The notes under the pieces are model-generated. The model made no database searches and had not been told where the DNA came from. It worked only from the letters and a program-made list of their open reading frames with translations. From positions 62,001 to 126,000 of the forward strand of contig NZ_RQVT01000061.1 of the NCBI RefSeq assembly GCF_004010055.1: 64,000 nt of DNA, given 5' to 3'. Each line of letters begins with the position of its first letter. Positions within the stretch are counted from its first letter, which is position 1. The DNA comes from Psychroflexus aestuariivivens. GTDB taxonomy: Bacteria > Bacteroidota > Bacteroidia > Flavobacteriales > Flavobacteriaceae. A program made the position numbers and the translations under genes. Positions 18,745 through 29,385 of the stretch are shown piece by piece.

Positions 18745-18778
18745 CTATCATGAATTAAGGTCTTTCCTTCGATGATAG
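18745..18778 (-). promoter_or_regulatory. Hairpin upstream of rpsD, candidate S4 autoregulatory site
   Basis: CTATCAT and ATGATAG form a 7-bp outer stem. Inside it AAGG and CCTT pair around a five-base loop, with an asymmetric internal loop (five bases against two). It lies 20-53 bases before the rpsD start, in one of the few long gaps of the alpha gene set. The function is inferred from the known autoregulation by S4 in other phyla. Confidence 0.45.
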
Positions 18779-18798
18779 TTTCAATTGATTAAAATTAA

Positions 18799-19182
18799 TT
18801 AGACTCTTCTACGTTTTGGTGGTCTACAACCATTGTGCGGGATTGGAGTTACATCAATAATTTCAGTAACTTCGATTCCAGAATTATGCAAGGATCTGAT
18901 TGCAGATTCTCTTCCATTTCCTGGACCTTTCACATAAACTTTTACTTTACGTAAGCCTGCTTCATGTGCAACTTTGCTTGCATCTTCAGCAGATAATTGA
19001 GCAGCGTAAGGTGTATTCTTTTTACTACCTCTAAAGCCCATCTTTCCTGAAGATGACCAAGAAATAATATCACCGTTTTTGTTTGTCAAAGAGACGATTA
19101 TATTATTAAAAGATGCAGAGATATGAGCTTCACCAAAAGCATCTACAACTACTTTACGTTTCTTTGTTGTTGATTTTGCCAT
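18799..19182 (-). CDS. rpsK: 30S ribosomal protein S11
   Basis: A 127-residue protein of the 30S platform. Diagnostic segments are [33 protein letters not shown] and the C-terminal [18 protein letters not shown]. It lies 11 bases after rpsM in the alpha gene set. Confidence 0.98.
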   Translation of the reverse strand: MAKSTTKKRKVVVDAFGEAHISASFNNIIVSLTNKNGDIISWSSSGKMGFRGSKKNTPYAAQLSAEDASKVAHEAGLRKVKVYVKGPGNGRESAIRSLHNSGIEVTEIIDVTPIPHNGCRPPKRRRV

Positions 19183-19193
19183 ATTCTAAATTA

Positions 19194-19568
19194 TTATTTA
19201 GTTACTTTTTTCTTATTAGCAACTGTCTTTCTTCTACCTTTTCTGGTTCTAGAATTATTTTTGGTTCTTTGACCTCTAAGTGGAAGACCAGATCTATGTC
19301 TAACACCACGGTAACAACCAATATCCATCAAACGCTTGATGTTAACCTGAATTTCAGATCTTAGTTCTCCTTCGATGGTAAGTTTACCAACTTCTTCTCT
19401 AATTTTACCGATTTGATCATCAGTCCAATCAGACACTTTAATATTCTCGTCAACGCCAGCTCCTTTAAGCACTTCTTGTGCTTTACTTTTACCGATTCCG
19501 AAGATATAGGTTAAAGCTATAACTCCGCGTTTTTGTTTTGGTATATCAACACCTGCAATTCTAGCCAT
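19194..19568 (-). CDS. rpsM: 30S ribosomal protein S13
   Basis: A 124-residue protein of the 30S head that contacts the 50S subunit and P-site tRNA. It starts [15 protein letters not shown] and carries the helix-hairpin-helix region [14 protein letters not shown], then [19 protein letters not shown]. It follows rpmJ by two bases. Confidence 0.98.
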   Translation of the reverse strand: MARIAGVDIPKQKRGVIALTYIFGIGKSKAQEVLKGAGVDENIKVSDWTDDQIGKIREEVGKLTIEGELRSEIQVNIKRLMDIGCYRGVRHRSGLPLRGQRTKNNSRTRKGRRKTVANKKKVTK

Positions 19569-19570
19569 AA

Positions 19571-19687
19571 TTATCCTTGTCTTTGTTTGAATTTAGGATT
19601 CTTTTTGTTTATGACGTAAAGACGTCCTTTTCTTCGAACGATTTTACAGTCAGCACTTCTCTTTTTTATTGATGCTCTAACTTTCAT
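19571..19687 (-). CDS. rpmJ: 50S ribosomal protein L36
   Basis: A 38-residue protein starting [20 protein letters not shown] and ending NPKFKQRQG. The usual zinc-type L36 has four metal ligands (CXXC...C...H). Here Cys14 is present, but the partner Cys and the C-terminal Cys/His positions are replaced ([15 protein letters not shown]), so this is a zinc-free (C-minus) form. It lies between infA and rpsM, the usual place. Confidence 0.95.
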   Translation of the reverse strand: MKVRASIKKRSADCKIVRRKGRLYVINKKNPKFKQRQG

Positions 19688-19691
19688 AATA

Positions 19692-19907
19692 TTAGTATCT
19701 ATAAGTTATACGAGCCTTAGTTAAATCATAAGGACTCATTTCTAATTTTACTTTATCACCAGGTAAAAGCTTAATGTAATGCATTCTCATTTTACCTGAA
19801 ATGTGTGCGGTAACAATATGTTCATTTTCTAATTCTACGCGAAACATAGCGTTAGAAAGCGCCTCAATTATTGTACCATCTTGTTCTATTGAAGGTTGTT
19901 TTGCCAT
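19692..19907 (-). CDS. infA: Translation initiation factor IF-1
   Basis: A 71-residue OB-fold protein that binds the 30S A site during initiation. It shows [33 protein letters not shown] and [11 protein letters not shown]. It starts two bases after secY and is followed four bases later by rpmJ. Confidence 0.98.
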   Translation of the reverse strand: MAKQPSIEQDGTIIEALSNAMFRVELENEHIVTAHISGKMRMHYIKLLPGDKVKLEMSPYDLTKARITYRY

Positions 19908-19909
19908 AA

Positions 19910-21250
19910 TTACGCGACTGCTTTTCTATTTTTACCTGATTTCATTAATCCATCATAATGTCTGTTCAATAAATATGAATTGACCTGTTGAATTGTATCA
20001 ATTGCCACACCCACCATAATTAAAAGTGATGTTCCACCAAAGAATAATGCCCATCCTTGTTGTACATCTAAAAATGATACAATAATCGCAGGGAAAATTG
20101 CCAATAATGCTAAAAATATTGAGCCAGGAAGTGTGATTTGAGACATAATTCGATCCAAATATTCTGAAGTTTCTGAACCCGGACGAATACCTGGGATAAA
20201 ACCACCACTACGTTTTAAATCATCTGCCATTTTATTAGTTGGAACAGTAATCGCAGTATAGAAATATGTAAAAACAATAATTAAAATAGCGAAAACTAAA
20301 TTGTACCAAAAACCAAACATGTTTTGAAATGCAGCAGTAATACCTTGAGCCATTTCAGTATCGGACATACCAGCAACAGCAGCAGGAATAAACATTATAG
20401 CTTGTGCAAATATAATAGGCATCACACCAGATGCATTCAACCTTAACGGAATAAATTGTCTAGCACCACCTACAGCTGCTTTCTCATATTTACCAGATGC
20501 ATTTTTTCTTGCATACTGAACTGGAATTTGTCTGACAGCCTTAACTAACATAACAGCAGCTAAAATTATAACAAACCAAATAACCAATTCAATTAAGATT
20601 AAGATTAAACCACCATTGGATTCAATCACTCTGGAAACAAATTCCTGAACAAAAGCCTGTGGTAAAGTAGCAATAATACCTACCATAATCAATAATGAGA
20701 TACCATTACCAATACCTTTATCAGTAATTTTTTCACCAAGCCACATGGCAAATATACAACCAGTTGTAAGTATAATTACAGAAGATGAAACAAAAGTAAA
20801 TGAGCTATCCATTAAGAAAGCACTTTCAGGTAAAATATTATATAAATTAATAATATACCCTGGACCTTGAACTAATGTAATAGCAATAGTTAACCATCTG
20901 GTAATTTGTGTGATTTTCTTTCTACCACTATCTCCTTCCTTTTGCAATTTCTGCAAATAAGGAATGGCTATTGTCATCAACTGTACAACAATAGAAGCAG
21001 AAATGTACGGCATAATCCCTAAAGCAAAAACTGAAGCATTGGAAAATGCTCCACCAGTAAATGCATTAAGCAAACCTAAAATACCACCATCTGTTTGTGA
21101 AGACAAGCTAGCTAGCTCATCTGCATCAATTCCAGGTAGTACGACTTGTGCACCAAATCTATACACTAGTAATAAACCGAGAGTTAAAAGAATACGATTC
21201 TTCAACTCATCGATTTTCCAGATATTTTTTAATGTTTCAAAAAACTTCAT
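19910..21250 (-). CDS. secY: Protein translocase subunit SecY
   Basis: The pore subunit of the SecYEG channel. It has 446 residues with ten predicted transmembrane segments. Signature regions are LPGIDADEL in the plug area, [14 protein letters not shown] and [14 protein letters not shown], plus the conserved [20 protein letters not shown]-type loop. It is the first non-ribosomal gene after rplO, as in most bacteria. adk and map do not follow it here. Confidence 0.98.
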   Translation of the reverse strand: MKFFETLKNIWKIDELKNRILLTLGLLLVYRFGAQVVLPGIDADELASLSSQTDGGILGLLNAFTGGAFSNASVFALGIMPYISASIVVQLMTIAIPYLQKLQKEGDSGRKKITQITRWLTIAITLVQGPGYIINLYNILPESAFLMDSSFTFVSSSVIILTTGCIFAMWLGEKITDKGIGNGISLLIMVGIIATLPQAFVQEFVSRVIESNGGLILILIELVIWFVIILAAVMLVKAVRQIPVQYARKNASGKYEKAAVGGARQFIPLRLNASGVMPIIFAQAIMFIPAAVAGMSDTEMAQGITAAFQNMFGFWYNLVFAILIIVFTYFYTAITVPTNKMADDLKRSGGFIPGIRPGSETSEYLDRIMSQITLPGSIFLALLAIFPAIIVSFLDVQQGWALFFGGTSLLIMVGVAIDTIQQVNSYLLNRHYDGLMKSGKNRKAVA

Positions 21251-21261
21251 AAGATCAATAG

Positions 21262-21714
21262 TTAAATAGTTACTGCTTCACCGCCTGCAGCTTCAATTGT
21301 TGATTTTGCGCTTGCAGAGAATTTATGAGCTGTTATTTTTAACTTTGATTTCAATTCTCCTCTACCTAAAATTTTCAAAGGTGAATTCTTTTTCACATAA
21401 CCAAGCTCAAGAAGTGTATCAAAATCAATTTGATCTTTGATTTTACCTTCTTCTACAAGCTCTTGAATACGGTCAAGATTCAATGTTTGAAACTCAACAC
21501 GATTTGGATTAGTGAAACCGAACTTAGGCACTCTTCTTTGGAGTGGCATTTGACCACCTTCAAATCCAATTTTTCTAGAGTATCCAGAACGAGATTTTGC
21601 ACCTTTATGTCCTCTACCTGCGGTTCCGCCATTTCCAGTTGCTTCACCTCTACCGAGTCTTTTGCTACCAGATTTTACTGAACCTTTAGCAGGTTTTAAA
21701 TTGTGTAATTCCAT
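21262..21714 (-). CDS. rplO: 50S ribosomal protein L15
   Basis: A 150-residue protein starting MELHNLKPAKGSVKS. The Gly/Arg-rich segment GRGEATGNGGTAGRGHKG near residues 22-39 is typical of L15. It lies four bases after rpmD. Confidence 0.98.
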   Translation of the reverse strand: MELHNLKPAKGSVKSGSKRLGRGEATGNGGTAGRGHKGAKSRSGYSRKIGFEGGQMPLQRRVPKFGFTNPNRVEFQTLNLDRIQELVEEGKIKDQIDFDTLLELGYVKKNSPLKILGRGELKSKLKITAHKFSASAKSTIEAAGGEAVTI

Positions 21715-21718
21715 AATT

Positions 21719-21901
21719 TTAGTTTATTTCTTCTACGGAAACTAAATGTTTAACTTTATTCACCATTCCCATAACAGAATCAGACTTTTCAATCTCGTTG
21801 GATTGTCCGATTTTGCGTAAACCTAAAGCTTCTAAAGTAAGCTTTTGATTCTTAGGACGCTTAATAGCGCTTCTGGTTTTTGTAATTTTTATCTTAGCCA
21901 T
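21719..21901 (-). CDS. rpmD: 50S ribosomal protein L30
   Basis: A 60-residue protein with IKITKTRSAIKRPKNQKLTL and LGLRKIGQSNEIEKSD, typical of bacterial L30. It lies 11 bases after rpsE. Confidence 0.96.
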   Translation of the reverse strand: MAKIKITKTRSAIKRPKNQKLTLEALGLRKIGQSNEIEKSDSVMGMVNKVKHLVSVEEIN

Positions 21902-21912
21902 AATTCTGTATC

Positions 21913-22437
21913 TTAACCGTTAAATAATTTATTTAAAGTGATACCACGTTGTTTAGCTATTTTCTCAGCATCTCTTAGTTGTAATAAAGCATCGAAAGTT
22001 GCTTTAACCATGTTGTGAGGGTTTGATGAACCTTGATTTTTTGACAAAACGTCATGAACACCAACTGATTCTAGCACTACACGAGTAGGACCACCAGCTA
22101 TAACTCCTGTACCAGGAGATGCAGGTAACAATAAAACTTTAGCCCCACCATATTTACCAATTTGTTCGTGTGGCAAAGTAGATTTAGTAAGTGGAATACG
22201 AACTAAATTTTTCTTGGCATCTTCAACGGCCTTAGAAATTGCATCTGCAACTTCTTTAGATTTACCTAAACCATGACCTACAACACCGTTTTCATCACCA
22301 ACAACAACTATTGCTGAGAAACCAAAAGCTCTACCACCTTTAGTTACTTTAGTAACTCGCTGAACACCAACAAGACGATCTTTAAGATCTAAACCTCCTG
22401 GTTTTACAGTTTCAACGTTTTTATAATCTTGATACAT
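21913..22437 (-). CDS. rpsE: 30S ribosomal protein S5
   Basis: A 174-residue protein that helps maintain decoding accuracy. It shows [37 protein letters not shown] and [19 protein letters not shown]. The usual loop residues of spectinomycin-sensitive S5 (TKGGR) are present. It lies four bases after rplR. Confidence 0.98.
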   Translation of the reverse strand: MYQDYKNVETVKPGGLDLKDRLVGVQRVTKVTKGGRAFGFSAIVVVGDENGVVGHGLGKSKEVADAISKAVEDAKKNLVRIPLTKSTLPHEQIGKYGGAKVLLLPASPGTGVIAGGPTRVVLESVGVHDVLSKNQGSSNPHNMVKATFDALLQLRDAEKIAKQRGITLNKLFNG

Positions 22438-22441
22438 ATTT

Positions 22442-22798
22442 TTAGAATTTTAAGCCGCCTTTACGAGCGCCTTCCGCTAATGATTTAACTCTACCGTGGT
22501 ACAAATATCCACTTCTATCGAAAGAAACTGAATCAATTCCTTTGTCCAAGGCTTTTTTAGCGACTGCTTCTCCAACAATCTCTGAAGCCTCAGATTTAGT
22601 TTTATTGTTTACGTCAATTTCTTTATCTCTTGAAGATGCTGAAGCGATAGTAACACCGTTAACATCATCAATTAATTGCGCATAAATTTCATTATTACTT
22701 CTGAAAACAGAAAGTCTTGGTTTTGCCGGCGTACCGGTAATAGTCTTTCTGACACGCTTTCGTATCTTAAGTCTTCTTTTTTCTTTAGAAAATCCCAT
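22442..22798 (-). CDS. rplR: 50S ribosomal protein L18
   Basis: A 118-residue 5S rRNA-binding protein. It shows [20 protein letters not shown], the conserved ASASSRDKE and the C-terminal [20 protein letters not shown]. It starts two bases after rplF. Confidence 0.97.
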   Translation of the reverse strand: MGFSKEKRRLKIRKRVRKTITGTPAKPRLSVFRSNNEIYAQLIDDVNGVTIASASSRDKEIDVNNKTKSEASEIVGEAVAKKALDKGIDSVSFDRSGYLYHGRVKSLAEGARKGGLKF

Positions 22799-22800
22799 AA

Positions 22801-23343
22801 TTAAGCTGATTTACCTGCTTTTCTTCTTATATATTCACCAACATACTTAATACCTTTTCCTTTGTAAGGTTCAGGTCTTCTAAATGAACGTATTTTGGCG
22901 GCAACCTGAGAAACAAGTTGTTTGTCAAAAGACGTTAATTTTATAATTGGATTTTTACCTTTTTCTGAAATTGTTTCGACTTTAACTTCAGGAGCCAAAT
23001 CTATAACAATGTTATGAGAAAAACCAACTGCGATATCTAATTTTTGACCTTGGTTTGATGCACGGTATCCGACACCTACCAATTCTAATTGTTTAGTATA
23101 GCCATTGGTCACTCCTTCGATCATATTAAAGACTAAAGATCTGTAAAGACCATGCTTTGCTTTATGAACTTTCTTATCAGAAGGTCTTTCAAATAAAATC
23201 TGATTGTCTTCGATTTTAAGTGTGATTTCTTGAAAGTCTTGCGTTAATTCTCCAAGTTTACCTTTTACAGTGATAGAGTTATCTTTCAAATCTACTGTAA
23301 CGCCTTCTGGAATACTAACGGGACTATAACCTATTCTTGACAT
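22801..23343 (-). CDS. rplF: 50S ribosomal protein L6
   Basis: A 180-residue protein with two L6 repeats, starting [15 protein letters not shown] and ending with the conserved [20 protein letters not shown]. It lies 20 bases after rpsH. Confidence 0.98.
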   Translation of the reverse strand: MSRIGYSPVSIPEGVTVDLKDNSITVKGKLGELTQDFQEITLKIEDNQILFERPSDKKVHKAKHGLYRSLVFNMIEGVTNGYTKQLELVGVGYRASNQGQKLDIAVGFSHNIVIDLAPEVKVETISEKGKNPIIKLTSFDKQLVSQVAAKIRSFRRPEPYKGKGIKYVGEYIRRKAGKSA

Positions 23344-23363
23344 AATTTTTGTCTTTAATTATA

Positions 23364-23762
23364 TTAGTAAACGTAACAAAGGACTTCACCTCCAACATGT
23401 TCTTTTTGCGCTTGCTTACCAGTCATAACACCTTTTGATGTTGAGATGATAGAAATGCCAAGTCCATTTAAAACTCTAGGAATTTCGCTAGAACTTGCAT
23501 ACTTTCTCAAACCAGGCTTACTGACTCTCTGTATTCTTTTAATTACAGGATCGTTGGTAAACTTTTCGTATTTCAAAGCTATTTTGATAATCCCTTGGTG
23601 GTCATTATCAATAAATTTATAACTTAAAATATAACCTTGATCGAACAAAATTTTTGTGATCTCCTTTTTTAGATTAGAAGCCGGTATTTCTACAACTCTG
23701 TGAGTTGCCAAAACTGCGTTTCTAATTCTAGTTAAATAATCTGCAACTGGATCAATATTCAT
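23364..23762 (-). CDS. rpsH: 30S ribosomal protein S8
   Basis: A 132-residue 16S rRNA-binding protein. It starts with DPVADYLTRIRNAVLA and ends GVMTGKQAQKEHVGGEVLCY. S8 represses the spc operon in E. coli. No matching internal site was identified here. Confidence 0.98.
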   Translation of the reverse strand: MNIDPVADYLTRIRNAVLATHRVVEIPASNLKKEITKILFDQGYILSYKFIDNDHQGIIKIALKYEKFTNDPVIKRIQRVSKPGLRKYASSSEIPRVLNGLGISIISTSKGVMTGKQAQKEHVGGEVLCYVY

Positions 23763-23784
23763 TTTATTGCACTTTTTAAATTAA

Positions 23785-24054
23785 TTACCAACTTGCTTTT
23801 TTTACACCTGGAATAAGACCTTGGTTAGCCATTTCTCTAAACATAACTCGAGAAATACCGAACTGTCTGATATATCCTTTTGGTCTACCTGTAAGCTTAC
23901 ATCGGTTATGCAATCTCACTGGAGATGCATTTTTAGGTAGCTTTTGTAATGCTTCAAAATCACCAGCTTCTTTTAAAGCTTTGCGTTTTTCTGCATATTT
24001 ATCAACCATTTTCTGGCGTTTCACCTCACGGGCTTTCATTGATTCCTTTGCCAT
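23785..24054 (-). CDS. rpsN: 30S ribosomal protein S14
   Basis: An 89-residue S14 of the long, zinc-free (E. coli-like) type. It shows [20 protein letters not shown] and ends IPGVKKASW. The short zinc-binding form has CXXC pairs, which are missing. It lies two bases after rplE. Confidence 0.97.
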   Translation of the reverse strand: MAKESMKAREVKRQKMVDKYAEKRKALKEAGDFEALQKLPKNASPVRLHNRCKLTGRPKGYIRQFGISRVMFREMANQGLIPGVKKASW

Positions 24055-24056
24055 AA

Positions 24057-24608
24057 TTATTTCTTTTTAAATGGTAATCCCATTTCGGTTAATAATGATT
24101 TTGCTTCCTTATCAGTTTTTGCTGATGTAACAAAACTAATATCCATCCCTGAGATTCTATTTACTTTGTCAATGTTGATTTCTGGAAAGATAATTTGCTC
24201 AGTAATTCCAAGGTTATAATTTCCACGACCATCAAATCCGTCTGGTTTGATACCGTTAAAATCTCTAACTCTAGGTAAAGCTGAAGTAATCAATCTGTCC
24301 AAAAATTCAAACATTCTATATCCTCTTAAGGTTACTTTCACACCGATTGGCATTCCCTTTCTTAATTTGAAAGAAGCAACATCTTTCTTAGATATAGTCT
24401 GAACAGCTTTTTGTCCAGTAATTGTAGTAAATTCTTCAATTGAGTGATCAATTAATTTTTTATCTGCAATTGCTGCACCAACTCCTCTACTTAAAACAAT
24501 TTTTTTAAGTCTAGGTACTTCCATTGTATTTTCGTAACTAAACTCTTCTTTCAGAGCAGGAAGTATCTTGCTGTTATATTCTTCTTTTAATCTTGGTACG
24601 TAACTCAT
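24057..24608 (-). CDS. rplE: 50S ribosomal protein L5
   Basis: A 183-residue 5S rRNA- and P-site tRNA-contacting protein. It shows [29 protein letters not shown], and [19 protein letters not shown]. It lies two bases after rplX. Confidence 0.98.
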   Translation of the reverse strand: MSYVPRLKEEYNSKILPALKEEFSYENTMEVPRLKKIVLSRGVGAAIADKKLIDHSIEEFTTITGQKAVQTISKKDVASFKLRKGMPIGVKVTLRGYRMFEFLDRLITSALPRVRDFNGIKPDGFDGRGNYNLGITEQIIFPEINIDKVNRISGMDISFVTSAKTDKEAKSLLTEMGLPFKKK

Positions 24609-24610
24609 AA

Positions 24611-24922
24611 TTAAATTGCTTCATTTGTTTTTTTAGCAACTCTAATCTTTTTACCGTCTTCGAATTTGACGCCGATTCTAGTTGTTTTACCGTCTTTAGT
24701 AATCAAAGATAAATTTGAAATATGCACAGGTGCTTCCTTTTTATTGATGCCACCTTGTGGATTTGTTGCAGAAGGCTTTTGGTGTTTTGAAATCATATTG
24801 ACTCCTTCAACAATAGCCTTATCCTTCTTAACAAGTATTTCTAAAATTTTACCTTCTTGACCTTTATGATCACCAGCAATTACACGAACTTGGTCACCTT
24901 TTTTTAATCTAAACTTTCTCAT
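24611..24922 (-). CDS. rplX: 50S ribosomal protein L24
   Basis: A 103-residue assembly-initiator protein with a KOW motif ([20 protein letters not shown]). A longer frame begins at an upstream codon at 24961 inside rplN. I chose the ATG at 24922, which gives [11 protein letters not shown], the usual L24 start. It lies 10 bases after rplN. Confidence 0.96.
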   Translation of the reverse strand: MRKFRLKKGDQVRVIAGDHKGQEGKILEILVKKDKAIVEGVNMISKHQKPSATNPQGGINKKEAPVHISNLSLITKDGKTTRIGVKFEDGKKIRVAKKTNEAI

Positions 24923-24932
24923 AAATAATAGT

Positions 24933-25301
24933 TTAAAGCACTTCAGGTGCAAGTGAAACAATCTTCATAAACTGATTTTCACGAAGTTCTTTGGCAACTG
25001 GGCCAAAAACACGTGTACCTCTCATCTCTCCTGTTGGATTCAACAGAACACAAGCATTATCATCGAAACGAATATAAGATCCATCAGGACGTCTTACTTC
25101 TTTGTTTGTTCGAACGATTACTGCTGTAGACACTGCACCTTTTTTAATATTACCATTAGGTGTAGCTTCTTTCACACTTACAACAACTTTATCACCAACT
25201 GAAGCATAACGTCTTTTCGTACCTCCAAGGACACGAATAACTAAAACTTGCTTAGCACCAGTGTTGTCTGCTACTTTTAATCTTGATTCTTGTTGTACCA
25301 T
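24933..25301 (-). CDS. rplN: 50S ribosomal protein L14
   Basis: A 122-residue protein at the L14-L19 intersubunit bridge. It starts [19 protein letters not shown] and shows [20 protein letters not shown] and [11 protein letters not shown]. It lies two bases after rpsQ. Confidence 0.98.
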   Translation of the reverse strand: MVQQESRLKVADNTGAKQVLVIRVLGGTKRRYASVGDKVVVSVKEATPNGNIKKGAVSTAVIVRTNKEVRRPDGSYIRFDDNACVLLNPTGEMRGTRVFGPVAKELRENQFMKIVSLAPEVL

Positions 25302-25303
25302 AG

Positions 25304-25561
25304 TTATTTAGCTCTTTCAATTATATCGACCAATCTCCAACGTTTTGTTTTACTTAAAGGTCTAGTCTCCATAATTCTAACTGTATCTCCGTCGTTACAG
25401 TCATTTTTTTCATCATGCACTACATATTTTTTCGTTTTCAAAACGAATTTACCATACATAGGATGCTTAATTTTTTTGACTTCGGAAACGACGATGGACT
25501 TATCCATTTTGTTGCTTGTCACAACACCGATACGTTCCTTTCTTAAATTTCTTTTTTCCAT
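25304..25561 (-). CDS. rpsQ: 30S ribosomal protein S17
   Basis: An 85-residue OB-fold 16S rRNA-binding protein. It starts [20 protein letters not shown] and ends [20 protein letters not shown]. It lies 11 bases after rpmC. Confidence 0.98.
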   Translation of the reverse strand: MEKRNLRKERIGVVTSNKMDKSIVVSEVKKIKHPMYGKFVLKTKKYVVHDEKNDCNDGDTVRIMETRPLSKTKRWRLVDIIERAK

Positions 25562-25572
25562 TGTAAGTAGAA

Positions 25573-25764
25573 TTAATCTAATTCTCTTTTTGTGATTTCA
25601 GTAGCGATTCTCGCAATTGATCTTCTTACTTTTTTAATCTCAGAAGGATCATCTAGTGGAGAAAGAACGTGAGTCATTTTTAAATCTGCTAACTTACGTT
25701 TGTGATTTTCTAATTCCTCATGTAGTTCTTCTACTGAAAACTCTTTTACTTCAGATTGTCTCAT
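25573..25764 (-). CDS. rpmC: 50S ribosomal protein L29
   Basis: A 63-residue helical-hairpin protein near the peptide exit tunnel. It shows [20 protein letters not shown] and ends with the conserved [18 protein letters not shown]. It lies six bases after rplP. Confidence 0.97.
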   Translation of the reverse strand: MRQSEVKEFSVEELHEELENHKRKLADLKMTHVLSPLDDPSEIKKVRRSIARIATEITKRELD

Positions 25765-25770
25765 CTTTTA

Positions 25771-26190
25771 TTATTCTTGATAATCTCTAGCGACTATAAA
25801 TTTTGTTTTAACAGGCAATTTTTGAGCTGCCAACCTAAGTGCTTCTTTAGCTATACTTTGTGGCACACCTCCTATTTCAAATAGAATACGACCTGGCTGT
25901 ACGACAGCAGCCCAATATTCTACAGAACCTTTACCTTTACCCATACGAACTTCAAGAGGCTTTTTGGTGATTGGTTTGTCTGGAAATATTTTTATCCAGA
26001 GTGAACCTTCTCTTTTCATGTAACGCGTTGCGGCGATACGTGCAGCCTCTATTTGACGTGCAGTAACAAAAGAAGAATCTAAAGATTTAATTCCAAAAGT
26101 GCCATTAGAAAGTCTATGTCCTCGTTGAGAGATACCTTTCATACGACCTTTTTGCTGTTTACGATATTTTGTTCTTTTAGGCTGTAACAT
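25771..26190 (-). CDS. rplP: 50S ribosomal protein L16
   Basis: A 139-residue protein at the A-site tRNA elbow. It starts [19 protein letters not shown] and shows [20 protein letters not shown] and [19 protein letters not shown]. It lies 17 bases after rpsC. Confidence 0.98.
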   Translation of the reverse strand: MLQPKRTKYRKQQKGRMKGISQRGHRLSNGTFGIKSLDSSFVTARQIEAARIAATRYMKREGSLWIKIFPDKPITKKPLEVRMGKGKGSVEYWAAVVQPGRILFEIGGVPQSIAKEALRLAAQKLPVKTKFIVARDYQE

Positions 26191-26207
26191 GTCTTAATCT
26201 TTAATGA

Positions 26208-26918
26208 TTATTTTCTACGACGCGCTTTCGGGCGTCTCGCTTTTCCTTTACTTTCATTTTTTGACAAACCAACTAGAGGCGAAAGTTCACGTTTACCATA
26301 AACTTCTCCTTTCATAATCCACACTTTGATACCCAGTCTACCATAAGTAGTATGAGCTTCAACTAATGCGTAATCGATGTCAGCTCTAAATGTTGATAAT
26401 GGAATTCGCCCTTCTTTATAAGTTTCAACACGTGCCATTTCTGCACCGTTCAAACGTCCGGAAACTTGGATTTTGATACCCTCTGCATTCATCCTCATCG
26501 CTGCTGCAATAGCCATTTTTGTAGCTCTTCGATAAGAAATTCTGTTTTCTACTTGTCGTGCCACACTGGTAGCTACAAGTTGAGCATCTAATTCAGGTCT
26601 TTTAATTTCAAAAATATTAACCTGAACTTCCTTGTCAGTAATTTTCTTAAGCTCTTCTTTCAACTTGTCTACCTCCTGACCGCCTTTCCCAATAATAATA
26701 CCAGGTCTTGCTGTGGTGATAGTAACGGTTACAAGTTTAAGTGTACGCTCAATAATTACTCTCGAAACACTAGCTTTAGATAGACGCGCATGGATGTATT
26801 TTCTAATCTTGTAATCTTCAGCAAGATTATCACCATAATCGTTTCCACCGTACCAGTTGGATTCCCATCCTTTAATGATACCAAGTCTGTTCCCGATTGG
26901 ATTTGTTTTTTGTCCCAT
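26208..26918 (-). CDS. rpsC: 30S ribosomal protein S3
   Basis: A 236-residue protein at the mRNA entry site. The KH domain appears as [20 protein letters not shown], and the C-terminal domain shows [20 protein letters not shown]. The C-terminal 20 residues are Lys/Arg-rich. It lies seven bases after rplV. Confidence 0.98.
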   Translation of the reverse strand: MGQKTNPIGNRLGIIKGWESNWYGGNDYGDNLAEDYKIRKYIHARLSKASVSRVIIERTLKLVTVTITTARPGIIIGKGGQEVDKLKEELKKITDKEVQVNIFEIKRPELDAQLVATSVARQVENRISYRRATKMAIAAAMRMNAEGIKIQVSGRLNGAEMARVETYKEGRIPLSTFRADIDYALVEAHTTYGRLGIKVWIMKGEVYGKRELSPLVGLSKNESKGKARRPKARRRK

Positions 26919-26925
26919 AGTCTAA

Positions 26926-27333
26926 CTAGCTTTCAGTGTTATTTTTTTCTCCAAGTATTAATGTAATATGATTTGATCTTTTACGAATTCTGTGAGCTCT
27001 TCCTTGAGGAGCTGGTCGAAGTCGCTTCAACATACTACCACTATCTACTTTTACTTCTTTTATAAAAAGTCCAGCTTGCTCTAAATCGCCTTCTGGATTT
27101 TTTTCCTGCCAATTCGCAATAGCGGATAAAAGCAATTTTTCTAATCGTCCCGAAGCAGCTTTGGTGCTGAACTTCAAAATTTGCAAAGCATAACCTACAT
27201 CTTTACCTCTCACTAAATCTGCAACAAGTCTCATTTTACGAGGAGATGTTGGGCAATTATTAAGCTTAGCGATTGCTAATTGACTTTTTTGCTCCTTGAG
27301 CATTTCTGCTCTATTTCTCTTTCTTACTCCCAT
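26926..27333 (-). CDS. rplV: 50S ribosomal protein L22
   Basis: A 135-residue protein lining the exit tunnel. It shows NCPTSPRKMRLVADLVRGKD, and the C-terminal hairpin GSMLKRLRPAPQGRAHRIRK. It lies seven bases after rpsS. Confidence 0.98.
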   Translation of the reverse strand: MGVRKRNRAEMLKEQKSQLAIAKLNNCPTSPRKMRLVADLVRGKDVGYALQILKFSTKAASGRLEKLLLSAIANWQEKNPEGDLEQAGLFIKEVKVDSGSMLKRLRPAPQGRAHRIRKRSNHITLILGEKNNTES

Positions 27334-27340
27334 TGCTCAA

Positions 27341-27619
27341 TTATTTTTTACCTTTATTTTTTGAACCCTGATGTCCACGGAAGGTTCTAGTTGGTGAAAA
27401 TTCTCCAAGCTTATGACCTACCATGTTTTCAGTAATGAATACAGGTACAAATTGTCTTCCGTTATGAACACCAAATGTTTGACCAACGAAATCTGGAGTA
27501 ATCGTAGAAGCTCTTGACCAAGTTTTGATAACAGACTTCTTGCCTGACTCAAGGTTTTGAGCAACTTTCTTATCTAATTTATAGTGGACAAATGGTCCTT
27601 TTTTTAATGAACGTGCCAT
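27341..27619 (-). CDS. rpsS: 30S ribosomal protein S19
   Basis: A 92-residue head protein. It starts [19 protein letters not shown] and shows [20 protein letters not shown] and [15 protein letters not shown]. It lies three bases after rplB. Confidence 0.98.
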   Translation of the reverse strand: MARSLKKGPFVHYKLDKKVAQNLESGKKSVIKTWSRASTITPDFVGQTFGVHNGRQFVPVFITENMVGHKLGEFSPTRTFRGHQGSKNKGKK

Positions 27620-27622
27620 ATC

Positions 27623-28450
27623 TTATTTCTTTTTACGTTCTATGATGTGCTTATTACTAGACTTAGTCTTAGAACGTGTTTTAAATCCTTTAGCTGGTAA
27701 ACCTTTTCTAGATCTTGGATGACCTCCAGAAGCTCTTCCTTCACCACCACCCATTGGGTGATCGACAGGGTTCATAGCTACTGGTCTAGTTCTTGGTCTT
27801 CTACCTAACCAACGACTTCTACCAGCTTTACCAGAAATAGTTAATTGATGATCACTATTTGAAACCGCACCAACTGTCGCAATACAAGTTGATAAAATCA
27901 TTCTTGTTTCACCAGAAGGTAGTTTAATAGTAACATACCGACCTTCTTTAGCCATTAATTGTGCAAATGTTCCTGCACTTCTCGCCATAACAGCACCTTG
28001 CTCAGGTCTCAACTCAACACAGGATATGATTGTTCCAAAAGGAATTTGAGACAATGGCATCGCGTTACCGATTTCAGTAGCAACTTGATTAGTCCCAGAA
28101 ACTACTTTTTGACCAACTTTAATTCCGCTTGGCGCAATTATATACCGTTTCTCACCATCATCATATTTCAATAAGGCAATGAAAGCCGTTCTATTCGGAT
28201 CATATTCTACAGACATTACTTCAGCTTCAATATCTTTCTTATCTCTTTTGAAGTCAATGATTCTGTAACGTTTTTTGTGACCACCACCAATATAGCGCAT
28301 GGTCATTTTACCTTGATTATTTCGACCACCTGAGCGTTTATGAGATCCAAGCAGGGATTTCTCCGGCTTGCTAGCAGTGATAGCATCGAAGCCATTTGCT
28401 ATTTTGAATCTCTGCCCTGGTGTATTTGGTTTTAATTTTCTAACCGACAT
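27623..28450 (-). CDS. rplB: 50S ribosomal protein L2
   Basis: A 275-residue protein needed for subunit joining and peptidyl transfer. It shows [20 protein letters not shown] and the conserved [20 protein letters not shown], which contains the critical His. It lies nine bases after rplW. Confidence 0.99.
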   Translation of the reverse strand: MSVRKLKPNTPGQRFKIANGFDAITASKPEKSLLGSHKRSGGRNNQGKMTMRYIGGGHKKRYRIIDFKRDKKDIEAEVMSVEYDPNRTAFIALLKYDDGEKRYIIAPSGIKVGQKVVSGTNQVATEIGNAMPLSQIPFGTIISCVELRPEQGAVMARSAGTFAQLMAKEGRYVTIKLPSGETRMILSTCIATVGAVSNSDHQLTISGKAGRSRWLGRRPRTRPVAMNPVDHPMGGGEGRASGGHPRSRKGLPAKGFKTRSKTKSSNKHIIERKKK

Positions 28451-28459
28451 GTTTTAAGC

Positions 28460-28750
28460 TTAAAGATTACTATACAAATCTATGGTCTCTCCTTCAGCTA
28501 CTTTAACAATAGCTTTTTTATATGCGGATGTTTTACCAGTAACCATACCCGTTTTAGTATAACGTGCTTTAATTTTAGGCAAAACATTTAATGTACGCAC
28601 TCCTTCTACTGTTACGCCATACTTAGACTCAACAGTTTCTTTGATCTGAATTTTATTAGCATTACGATCTACAACAAAAGAAAATGCGTTTCTTAACTCA
28701 CTTTCGTTAGTCGCTTTCTCTGTAATAATTGGTTTTATCAAGATACTCAT
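28460..28750 (-). CDS. rplW: 50S ribosomal protein L23
   Basis: A 96-residue exit-tunnel protein and docking site for trigger factor and SRP. It starts MSILIKPIITEKATNE and shows FVVDRNANKIQIKETVESKY and VRTLNVLPKIKARYTKTG. It lies five bases after rplD. Confidence 0.97.
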   Translation of the reverse strand: MSILIKPIITEKATNESELRNAFSFVVDRNANKIQIKETVESKYGVTVEGVRTLNVLPKIKARYTKTGMVTGKTSAYKKAIVKVAEGETIDLYSNL

Positions 28751-28755
28751 AGCTA

Positions 28756-29385
28756 TTATTTATTCAGATTATTTTGTAATTCTTCTAATTTACCTTCTGA
28801 AATAAGCAAAACATTACTGTTTAGAATATTGTAAGTGTTTAATTCTGAAACAGTTACAGCTTTTGCAGTTTTCAAATTACGGGAGGACAAATATACATTT
28901 TTATTTGACTCATCCAAGACTAGAAGAGATTTTTTACTTCTAATATTCAGATTATCAAGAACGTTCAAGTAATCTTTGGTTCTAGGCTTGTCAAAATTAA
29001 AATCTTCAACAATAATAAGTGCCTCAGATTTCATCTTTTGAGAAAGTGCTGAACGTCTTGCAAGACGTTTCATTTTTTTGTTCAACTTGAAGTGATAATC
29101 TCTTGGTCTTGGACCAAAAACGCGTCCACCACCTTTAAAAATAGGAGACTTAATACTACCTGCACGGGCAGTACCAGTTCCTTTTTGTTTTTTAATTTTT
29201 CTTGTACTTCCAACGATTTCAGCACGTTCTTTAGCTTTGTGAGTACCTTGACGCTTATTAGCCAAGTGTTGTTTCACATCTAAATAAATTACGTGGTCGT
29301 TTGGCTCAATTCCGAATACAGATTCAGAAAGCTCAACCTCTCTGCCTGTTTCTTTTCCTTGGATATCTAAAACTGATACTTTCAT
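28756..29385 (-). CDS. rplD: 50S ribosomal protein L4
   Basis: A 209-residue protein. It shows RQGTHKAKERAEIVGSTRKI, KQKGTGTARAGSIKSPIFKG and GGRVFGPRPRDYHFKLNKKM. L4 is the known autorepressor of the E. coli S10 operon, which makes it a candidate for controlling the switch at 30033-30176. Its start overlaps the stop of rplC by one base. Confidence 0.98.
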   Translation of the reverse strand: MKVSVLDIQGKETGREVELSESVFGIEPNDHVIYLDVKQHLANKRQGTHKAKERAEIVGSTRKIKKQKGTGTARAGSIKSPIFKGGGRVFGPRPRDYHFKLNKKMKRLARRSALSQKMKSEALIIVEDFNFDKPRTKDYLNVLDNLNIRSKKSLLVLDESNKNVYLSSRNLKTAKAVTVSELNTYNILNSNVLLISEGKLEELQNNLNK

